A stretch of DNA of 64,000 bases from assembly GCA_016713885.1 (NCBI GenBank), contig JADJOF010000003.1, positions 186,001-250,000 on the forward strand. Direction: 5' to 3'. The stretch is from Bdellovibrionales bacterium (lineage in GTDB: Bacteria; Bdellovibrionota; Bdellovibrionia; Bdellovibrionales; JAMPXM01). The notes beneath the pieces are model-generated. The model ran no database searches. It was given only the letters and a program-made list of their open reading frames with translations, and was not told the DNA's origin. This document shows positions 57,414-64,000 of this stretch, piece by piece (the stretch's first letter is position 1; each line of letters starts with the position of its first letter). A program made the position numbers and the translations under genes.

Positions 57414-57917
57414 CTACTTGCTGTCGCTGAGCAGCTTTCGGTAAGCGGAGCCTTGGCCGTGTGTTTCAAGGACGGTTACTTGGAGCGCTGTCGCCGAGCT
57501 TGGCAGCGCGGTGCTGGCGAGAAGGTGGTCGGCAAATGTTCGCGCAAGTTCTTCGGTCGTTGCGTTGATAATCTCGAGATAAAGTACTTCGCTTTCAGGA
57601 AACTGATAGTGGCGAGAGCCAAACTGAACTTGAAGATGTGGGCCGCCATCAATTTCAATTCTCCCCAATGAAAGAAATGGGCACTGGGTTGGAATCAGAA
57701 TCTTTTCGTCCCATTGCTCCGTTAGCGCTTTGATCATCGGTTTGATTTGATTGAACTCGACGGCCATGCCGTTGTTGTCGAGTCGAGAGAACTCGATCTC
57801 GACCGCCACTTGGTAGTTGTGGCCATGCAGTCTCTCGGCCTTGTCGGCGTCGAGAATTGTGAAATGGGTCGCGCTAAACTTATACGACTCTTTGGCCAGT
57901 ACAACTTTGTAACTCAT
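57414..57917 (-). CDS. queD: 6-pyruvoyl-tetrahydropterin synthase/QueD family protein
   Basis: A 167-residue T-fold enzyme. The zinc site His residues occur in FSATHF and LHGHNYQV, and the C-terminal ETHGQGSAY carries the conserved Glu and His. QueD makes 6-carboxy-5,6,7,8-tetrahydropterin from dihydroneopterin triphosphate for queuosine synthesis; the pterin synthase makes tetrahydrobiopterin precursors. The catalytic Cys that distinguishes QueD (C-x3-H) is not evident near the N terminus, so the exact reaction is open. Confidence 0.75.
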   Translation of the reverse strand: MSYKVVLAKESYKFSATHFTILDADKAERLHGHNYQVAVEIEFSRLDNNGMAVEFNQIKPMIKALTEQWDEKILIPTQCPFLSLGRIEIDGGPHLQVQFGSRHYQFPESEVLYLEIINATTEELARTFADHLLASTALPSSATALQVTVLETHGQGSAYRKLLSDSK

Positions 57918-57940
57918 GTGAACCTTGCTAGCAGGGAATT

Positions 57941-59680
57941 CTAGCGTTGTGGAGTCTTTTGCGGAAGGACACGTGGTGCCGCTGACGGCATTCGGCCGGA
58001 CTCAGTGAAAGATGTTGATTCAGCATAACGTTTTGCCAAGTTCAGCAGGGCGTCGATCGATCCATGACGAGTCAGTCGCTCATCATCGTTCAAGCCACCG
58101 GCCGTCATCTGCAGCCTAGCGTAGAGGGGCAAGAGCGTCGGGCGGAAGTAGATCGCATGTTTCAAGACATCGGCTAAGCCGGCCTTGTGTTCTGCGGCAA
58201 AGTTTGGGTTTTGTTGTGCTGCGAGAAGGCGATCCAAGTAGGACGCCATGCGAACCACGGTTTTTGGATTGGCCTCAAAGGCGCGGGCCTGATCAAGCGC
58301 GGTCATCGCCTCGAGCAGTTTGCTGTAGGTGTCAATATCGGCGCGAGTGGGCAGGCCGGGTCGATTGAAGGCTGGAGAGTTCATGACGTGTTGATTGAAC
58401 CGCTCAAGACTGTACCACTGGTATCCAAAGTTGCTGGTCGCGAGCCCAACTGCAATCGTATTTGCGATAAACATCGCGTGACGTGTGTCGTAGAACTTGT
58501 TGAGGCGAAGGTGCTCAAACTGCCGTGCAATAAGGCGAGAGAGGAAGCGATCGACCGCGAAAACGGTTTCCTTTTGGCTGTCGTCGCGCATCAAGTTGTA
58601 AGCATAAATGTAGTCTGCGAGCGGAGACTCCAGTTCGATGTCTCCACTGGGCTCGTAGGTCTGGGCCCACGTGCGAAGTGCTTGATCGATTCTAGGCGCG
58701 AGCTGCCTATCGCCGGTGAATCTTTGGAAGAGAGCTGCTTTTTTGAGCCATGTGAGTTCAGTCAAACCCTCTGCTTGGTAATGGCCATCCTGAGGGACAA
58801 AACTTTTCAGCACGGCAACGGTGAGACCAGAGCGAGCCAGTGCTGACTTTTGGAGACTCTCGACAAACTGGGCCACGTCGGGATCAGAAGCCTTTGCTGA
58901 ATAGATTTTTCGCATACTGTCGTAAATGCGATTGGTGGCGATCGCTGGATTTGGAGGGCGGAAGTCGTTGGGCGGCGCAAATGCCGCAAAGTCGAATGGC
59001 CGTCCGCCAATGCTAAAATCGAGCGTTGGAAATATAGCCAGCGCCTCAGTGCGACTTTGGGATGAGATGATTTCGCCGTTCTCGTTGAAAACGAGTGAGT
59101 AGGGCGACTCAAGATCGCCATACTCATTAAAAACAAAAACAGTGTTGATGTTGGGCGCTGCCGTCGGGATTGCGCCGTTTGTGTGGCTCGATGGCAGGCG
59201 GACGAGCATATTTGAACTCACGGGTTGAGTTTTAATGGGAGTGGGAACGGACAGTGGGAGCGTGGCTTTGGCGACGGGGCCCGACTGCGTTTTGCTGAGC
59301 GGCGATCCGCTCGAAGCCTCACTGCGAGTGCTGGTCACATTTCCTCGAGAATCAAAATCAACATTGGTATCTTGGCCTGAGAGGAGCAGGAACACAGCTG
59401 CAGCCGTGAGTGGGAGCGCTGCCGCAATGAGTACGGCGCGCGCAGTTTCAGAGTTCGAACGCGATCGCCTGGCATTTTCAGCGAAGCGAACGGCCGCGTG
59501 CGGAAGCGGTGCTTTGACAATGCGTGATGGATCGTAAATGCCGGAGCGGTCGCCAGCTCCCAAATAGGGTGAGGCTACTTTCGAAGCATCGGAATCAGCC
59601 CATGACGAAGCCCCGGGTTGTTCGGCTTTGCGATCAACCTCCGATTGAGTGGTCTTCGACTTTGGCATCTTAAACTTCAT
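57941..59680 (-). CDS. Membrane-anchored helical protein of unknown function
   Basis: A 579-residue protein with a basic cytoplasmic N terminus (about 75 residues), one membrane segment (AVLIAAALPLTAAAVFLLLS) and a long periplasmic part. A Ser/Pro-rich linker (about residues 110-180) leads to a domain of about 300 residues made mostly of helices (DPDVAQFVESL onward), which might be an alpha/alpha toroid as in alginate lyase or heparinase-like enzymes (weak resemblance only). The gene just beyond the queD stop may be coupled, but the strand direction and 23-bp spacing only suggest it. Confidence 0.45.
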   Translation of the reverse strand: MKFKMPKSKTTQSEVDRKAEQPGASSWADSDASKVASPYLGAGDRSGIYDPSRIVKAPLPHAAVRFAENARRSRSNSETARAVLIAAALPLTAAAVFLLLSGQDTNVDFDSRGNVTSTRSEASSGSPLSKTQSGPVAKATLPLSVPTPIKTQPVSSNMLVRLPSSHTNGAIPTAAPNINTVFVFNEYGDLESPYSLVFNENGEIISSQSRTEALAIFPTLDFSIGGRPFDFAAFAPPNDFRPPNPAIATNRIYDSMRKIYSAKASDPDVAQFVESLQKSALARSGLTVAVLKSFVPQDGHYQAEGLTELTWLKKAALFQRFTGDRQLAPRIDQALRTWAQTYEPSGDIELESPLADYIYAYNLMRDDSQKETVFAVDRFLSRLIARQFEHLRLNKFYDTRHAMFIANTIAVGLATSNFGYQWYSLERFNQHVMNSPAFNRPGLPTRADIDTYSKLLEAMTALDQARAFEANPKTVVRMASYLDRLLAAQQNPNFAAEHKAGLADVLKHAIYFRPTLLPLYARLQMTAGGLNDDERLTRHGSIDALLNLAKRYAESTSFTESGRMPSAAPRVLPQKTPQR

Positions 59681-59899
59681 TCTTGATTCCTATATGTGCC
59701 TTTACGGAATTTTAGCATGTGCTCTTTAAGGAGGGTTCTTTAGTCGAGTTGGCCGCCGGGTACTGTTTGCCTGGACCGAGGTCGAACGACACCTGGAGCT
59801 ACGGCTAGAATTGTTCATATTGTTAACAGGTTTAACGATGTTTCTTATTTGGATGTCAATTTGTGCCGAAGGAGCGATTGAGGATATGGGGTGAAGGTC

Positions 59900-60515
59900 A
59901 TGTCGGTACTAAAACGAATTCGTTTGCTGAGCCTGCTGGGATTCATGCTTTTGTTGGCGGCTTGTCAATCGCAGTCACTGAAAATTGAAAGTGAACCAGC
60001 GGGGGCCGATGTTTTGGTTTCTGTCCAAGGTCAATCGCCAAGAAAAGTGGGGGTCACTCCCCTATGTGTTGCAGGCCGGAGAACAGGGTGACCGATCGCA
60101 GCCAATGCAGCTGATGATCTCAAAAGAGGGCTTTGGTGCGGAGTCGATTCTTCTGCCGCCATCGGCTGTCGGTCGAAGCGGCAGCGTATTCATGAAGCTC
60201 GATCACTCAAAGCTGCCGGCGGCTTGTGTGAACTTAGAAGCCGCTCTTGAGAAGGTCGCACGCGGTGTGGCCGAAGCTCAGTACCAGATTAAGTTGAAGA
60301 ATCTTGATCAAGCTGAGCGGCAGCTAGGTCAATTGGTTGCAGAATTTCAGAATGTCAGTGTTTTGCATGATCTGCTTGGCAATGTGTACTATCTGCGCAA
60401 GGAAATCGATAAGGCGCTTGCGTCCTATCGGCGCAGTCAAGCGATCGCTCCGAACAACTCAGAGACAGGTCGGATGATCAAGCGGCTTGAGGAGCTAAGA
60501 GGGGGCGGGCGATGA
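59900..60515 (+). CDS. PEGA/TPR-containing lipoprotein; one frameshift
   Basis: First gene of the motor locus. A lipoprotein signal (LLGFMLLLAACQSQ) precedes a PEGA-like segment (LKIESEPAGADVLVS) and, towards the C terminus, a tetratricopeptide-like helix pair (LGNVYYLRKEIDKALASYRRSQAIAPNN). The frame breaks in the C4 run at 60059-60062: dropping one C joins KVGVTP to YVLQAGEQGDRS and gives about 204 residues. The ATG at 59900 follows GTGAAGGTC; a GTG at 59891 is also possible. The stop overlaps motA (ATGA at 60512). PEGA and TPR domains bind partner proteins or sugar chains, so an envelope scaffold role for the motor is a reasonable guess. Confidence 0.75.
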
Positions 60516-61315
60516 CTCTATTCCCGATTGGACTTTTGGTTGCAATCATTGCCCTCGCTGCAGCTATTTATGAGCTGAAGCAGTCGGCTGCGAACTTTTA
60601 TGACTTTGTCGCATTGGCGGTGGTTTTTGGTGGAACATTTGCCGTTGCTTTGATGGTTTTGCCATGGGATTTGCGTCGCGAGGTCTTTCGAGCTTTTCGT
60701 ATGCTGTTCTATAAACGTGCAACGGACGCGCGAGCCGTCGTACGCTCGGCGTTGTCGATTGTTCAGAACCCGAGTGCGCCACAGATCGAAGCTGGAGTGC
60801 CCGAGCTTGCGACAAAAATTTTAAAAGAGGGCGCAGAGCTCATTCAGCTCGGACTTGGTAAAGACCGTATTGATGAGATTCTACAAGAACGCGTGTTTCA
60901 AACAGGTCGTCGTCGGCGCCGAGTGGGAACAGCGATTCGCAACTTGGCAAAATACCCACCAGCGTTTGGCTTGATGGGAACGGTTCTTGGTCTTGTCAAT
61001 TTGATGCGAGGACTTGCCTCGGGGCTTTCGGCTCAACAGACCGGTCTTGAGATGGCGGTGGCGCTCGTTGCGACCATGTATGGACTTCTCTTGGCCAACT
61101 TGTTTATTAACCCGGCGGGCGAGATGGTGATGAAGAAGGCGACGGAAGATGAGGATGCAGCAGAGATTGCTCTTGAGGCAGTCATGTTGGCCTATGATCG
61201 TGTATCAATTCTTGAAGCACAAGAGGTTCTCAATAGCTATGTCGACGAACGCTATCGGATTGACATGGTCGGCGGACTGATGACGCAAGAGGGAGCGGAA
61301 GCTCAAGCAGCATGA
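60512..61315 (+). CDS. motA: MotA-like flagellar-type stator protein
   Basis: A 267-residue integral membrane protein of the MotA/TolQ/ExbB group, with two N-terminal membrane helices, a long cytoplasmic loop rich in basic residues (TGRRRRRVGT) and two C-terminal helices containing KYPPAFGLMGTVLGLVNLMRGL and ALVATMYGLLLANLFINPAGE. The proline and glycine positions are those of MotA (not ExbB). MotA surrounds MotB and pushes on FliG in the rotor using proton or sodium flow. Translationally coupled by ATGA overlaps at both ends. Confidence 0.9.
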   Translation: MTLFPIGLLVAIIALAAAIYELKQSAANFYDFVALAVVFGGTFAVALMVLPWDLRREVFRAFRMLFYKRATDARAVVRSALSIVQNPSAPQIEAGVPELATKILKEGAELIQLGLGKDRIDEILQERVFQTGRRRRRVGTAIRNLAKYPPAFGLMGTVLGLVNLMRGLASGLSAQQTGLEMAVALVATMYGLLLANLFINPAGEMVMKKATEDEDAAEIALEAVMLAYDRVSILEAQEVLNSYVDERYRIDMVGGLMTQEGAEAQAA

Positions 61316-62080
61316 AACGTTTAAAGCGGTTGCAAGAGACTCATCACCAAGAAGAAGCCGATAGCGAAGGATCGTGGGCGATCAGCTATGGTGATATGGT
61401 CACGCTGCTGCTTTGTTTTTTCATTCTGTTCTTCACGGTGAATCCCAATAAAGATCAAACAGAATCGCTTCAGCAAGAGCTCTTGAATATCATGATGCGG
61501 GAGATGTCGAGTGCGGCTCAACGCTCGCCAGCTCAGGCCGGCGGGCCATCGCCTGGAGGCGATGCGCGACATCGGAAGGTTGCAACAGAAAAAGCAGCGA
61601 CGGACAAGGCTCAGGCCGAGTTTGATGACAAGGACGCAGCACAGTGGGATGGAAAGATTCACAAGATGGGCAATCGTATTGTTGTGGAGTTTCCTGGGAT
61701 CTCATTTTTTAAGAGCGGAAAGATCAGCGTGACGGCGGAAGGTATTGAGAACTTGAAGAAGTTTACAGGTCTCTACTTGCCTTATGTCTCAAAGAATCAA
61801 CTGTCGATTCAGGCTTTCACAGATTTAAAGCGTGTAAGACAGGAGCCAGAGTCGAAAGTTTGCTGACAACCTGGAGTTGTCAGCATTGAGATCGGTGGCG
61901 GCGATGCGGGTTCTGCAGAAAGCGGGAATTCCGCTCTCGAGAATGCGCGTTGGTGGGTATGGCGAAATGAAAGTAACGGCGCGTGAGCTGGCGAGCGTGA
62001 ATGAGGATGAAGCAAAAGCGTTCGATCTTGCGCGACGAGTAGTCTTAGTGATTCAACCGGAAGGGAGGGTCGAGCCATGA
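61312..62080 (+). CDS. motB: MotB-like stator protein with OmpA-type peptidoglycan-binding domain; one frameshift
   Basis: A short charged N terminus leads into the ion-channel helix SWAISYGDMVTLLLCFFILFF; the Asp of YGDM is the position that carries protons or sodium. A periplasmic OmpA-like domain follows (QLSIQAFTDL, NLELSALRSVAAMRVLQKAGI, LARRVVLVI). The frame breaks in the AAA at 61855-61857: removing one A gives the conserved ADNLELSALR join and a protein of about 255 residues. Peptidoglycan binding anchors the stator. Overlaps motA by 4 bp and the FliF-FliG gene by 4 bp. Confidence 0.9.
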
Positions 62081-63845
62081 TGACGTTTCTAGCCGTAGTC
62101 GGTTCTATCCGAACGAAGATGTTCAGTGTCTTAACGTTATTCACCGTGATCTTGCTGGGCATGTCTGTCCCGGCCGTGGTTCAGCGCAGGCATCGCCCGA
62201 GTACGGAAAGCACGCGCGAGTGGCCGAAGTTGAAAATATCATGGTCAAAGATGCGACGACGTTTTTAAAAAGTCGCTTCCCGAACTTACCATTTCTCGTG
62301 TCGGTCAGTGTTGACCCGCTACGCCGAGTTGAGACGGCTCCGAAGTCGAGCGCGGATCGTCTTCCCTACTTTGAAGAGGGTGACGAGGAGATTCAAGACG
62401 AGTGGGATAATCCCAATATTTCAACATACGCGTTGATGCCACGGATAAAGCGCGCCGTCGTCACAGTTTCGGTACCTTCGAACATTACCGATGATGAAAT
62501 TGCTGAAGTAAGAAACTCCATGCTTCAGGTCTTAAACCTGACCGCAGCTCGCGATGAGATCGTGATTCAGAAGCGCGCTTGGACACAGATGACGGATAAC
62601 AAGGCCGATAGTCAGACGGTGATTCTATTTTCGGCAATTGGTTTTGCCGCCGTTCTCTTGGCACTCGCAGGACTTTTCCTTATCACTCGAACGTCGATCA
62701 AGACAATCGGTTCAGCCATTGGCACTCAGGCCGCGAAAGCGGCGGGTGGCGGTGGCGGCGGAGCTGCGGCGTCTATTCAGCCGATGACGGCCGATACCAC
62801 TGATTCTCGTCGTGGTGGTGGTGTGCCGTCCGGCGATCTTAAATTTTCTGATCCCATTCGGATGCGTGAAGTTCTACTGCAGAGTATTCGCGTTCTTTCT
62901 GAATCGGACATGTTTCCGACTTTGCAGGATTTGATGGTGTTGGATCGAGCTGGAAAGAAAAATCCCGGAGCGCTGGGTGCGCTCTTGTCAGAGTTTTCGG
63001 GTGATCTTCAGAAACGGCTGTTTTCTTATAGCTTTCAAAATCACTGGCTTGAAGCCTTTGTTGATCCAGGCGAAGTGAACTCCGAGGTTCTTGAGACACT
63101 GAGTCGCCTCATGCGCGTGTCGCGGAGTTCAGAGGACGTTGCGCTTCAAAAGCTACTTATCTATGTGTGGCGTCTTGACGGTCAAATGGCGGAGTATCTG
63201 CGGGCGATTGATCATGATGAGTCGCTTGCGATCTTGGCTCATCTTCCAAAGACTGTATCCGTTGGCGCCGCTCGAGCCGCATTCCCTGGAAACTGGGGAG
63301 CCGTGTTGGATACGCACTTTAAGCCAAAACCGCTATCGCGTGAGCGAATTGAGAAGTTGGCACTGAAGGCGATGCAGATGAAGGCTCTTCGTGACTTCTC
63401 AATTCTTGAGCAGTATCGCCAAGAGCGGGATCTGCTGGAGTATCTGAGTTACGCTGAACCGACAGAAGAGAAAGAGATCTATCTGGCGTCACCACCGCAA
63501 TCGGTCATTCATTCGATGCGTCCACCGTTCTATAAAGTATTTGAATTGACCAGTGAAGAGCTCGACAAAGTTGTGCCGCGTGTTTCACTGGATGATTGGG
63601 CTTTGGCTTTACTCAATACGGGCCGCAATGACCGACGCGAAATTGAGAAGAAGTTTTCAGAGAAGCAGCGTTTTATGTTGGTCGATAAACTGAAGAAGCT
63701 TGATCAGGCGGCGCCCGACAGATTGAAAGTCGGACAGGCGCGTGAACGGGTCGCGAGAGTTGTGAAAACCGAGATTACAGACAGCCAACGATTAGCAACA
63801 CGAGAAGCACCTCAGGATGATAGCAATGAGACACAAGCTGCATAA
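62077..63845 (+). CDS. FliF-FliG-like fusion (MS-ring segment plus rotor switch segment); one frameshift
   Basis: About 589 residues after correction (one G missing near 62183). Order of parts: an N-terminal signal sequence (about residues 15-38); a periplasmic region whose second half IKRAVVTVSVPSNITDDEIA through LNLTAARDEIVIQ matches the RBM3 part of FliF; a membrane helix (about 181-203); a polyglycine linker (about 224-230); and a cytoplasmic helical region. Its last 110 residues (FYKVFELTSEELDKVV, SLDDWALALL, FSEKQRFMLVDKLKKL) look like the FliG C-terminal domain, including the LALAL motif and torque helix position. In flagella FliF and FliG are separate proteins. Overlaps motB by ATGA. 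I infer a one-piece rotor; no other flagellar gene is in the window. Confidence 0.72.
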
Positions 63846-64000
63846 ACTCGCATTTGTTGTTCTACTCGTGGCGATCGTCTTTGGTGGCGAATCGGCGAGT
63901 GCCGGCAATAAGCTCGAAGTTGCGACTGGATTTTACAGTTTAACGGCGAAGACTTCGAAGCGTTCGGGTTCGGCTTCAAATTTTGGTGTCTATCGCGCAG
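63826..64000 (+). CDS. Secreted, probably beta-barrel protein (N-terminal part, runs off the window)
   Basis: Starts at the ATG at 63826 inside the end of the FliF-FliG-like gene (overlap 20 bp), with AGGATGATAGCA as ribosome-binding site; another ATG is at 63817. A signal peptide (KLAFVVLLVAIVFGGESASA) is followed by NKLEVATGFYSLTAKTSKR, which resembles the first strands of an outer-membrane barrel. Only 58 residues are visible. Its overlap with the motor genes makes it a likely fifth member of the operon. Confidence 0.6.
   Translation, partial: MRHKLHKLAFVVLLVAIVFGGESASAGNKLEVATGFYSLTAKTSKRSGSASNFGVYRA

Noticed and set aside
59700..59899. Sigma-54 promoter for the motor locus (GG and GC doublets near 59750-59770)
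   Set aside because: The spacing between the doublets does not match the fixed 10-bp spacing needed for -24/-12 promoters.

Overview
The window looks like chromosomal DNA of a Gram-negative, aerobic bacterium of the old deltaproteobacterial grouping, most likely a Bdellovibrio relative (Bdellovibrionota/Oligoflexia). This is an inference from gene content: system II cytochrome c biogenesis (ResB/CcsA), an alternative complex III, a bacterial mevalonate pathway with type II IPP isomerase, many small secreted proteins of unknown function, lipoproteins, beta-barrels, and a MotA/MotB pair. No rRNA or other phylogenetic marker was available to confirm it.

Layout. 0-4.4 kb: a cut-off PduO-type corrinoid adenosyltransferase, an N-formylglutamate amidohydrolase-like gene, then resB-ccsA. 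5.3-12.8 kb: the actABCDEF cluster for alternative complex III. 13.1-16 kb: thrS-infC, where IF3 appears to start at ATT and carries a roughly 108-residue glycine-rich, collagen-like N-terminal extension. 16-23.7 kb: a minus-strand block of secreted or membrane proteins containing a complete IS with 18-bp terminal inverted repeats and an 8-bp target duplication. 23.9-30 kb: rpmI-rplT, then fni, HMG-CoA reductase and three GHMP-fold mevalonate enzymes. 30-38 kb: a TrmH-type methyltransferase, rmlD, a glycosyltransferase, a regulator, a predicted zinc protease, rmlC and an S9 peptidase. 38.1-39.3 kb: a second IS. 40.4-46.3 kb: rsmG, pheS-pheT, ihfA, a MerR-type regulator and tRNA-Pro(GGG). 46.4-59.7 kb: mostly envelope and metabolic genes (serine hydrolase, PapD-like chaperone, PhoD-like lipoprotein, DUF4421-like barrel, adenosine deaminase-like protein, QueD/PTPS). 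59.9-64 kb: PEGA/TPR lipoprotein, motA, motB, a FliF-FliG-like fusion, and the start of a secreted protein gene.

The familiar order thrS-infC-rpmI-rplT-pheS-pheT-ihfA-merR-tRNA-Pro is still readable across 33 kb, but two blocks (about 8 kb and 17 kb) separate its parts. The most interesting locus is the last one: four genes joined by 4-bp ATGA overlaps encode a stator (MotA/MotB) and what reads as MS-ring and switch-complex modules in one polypeptide. This suggests a compact flagellum-derived rotary device.

Data-quality warning. About 16 single-base frameshifts, many in or next to short homopolymers, and four in-frame stops interrupt otherwise well-conserved genes, including essential ones (thrS, pheT) and both transposases. 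Most are best explained as residual sequencing or assembly errors. I annotate these genes across the interruption and state where each one lies.
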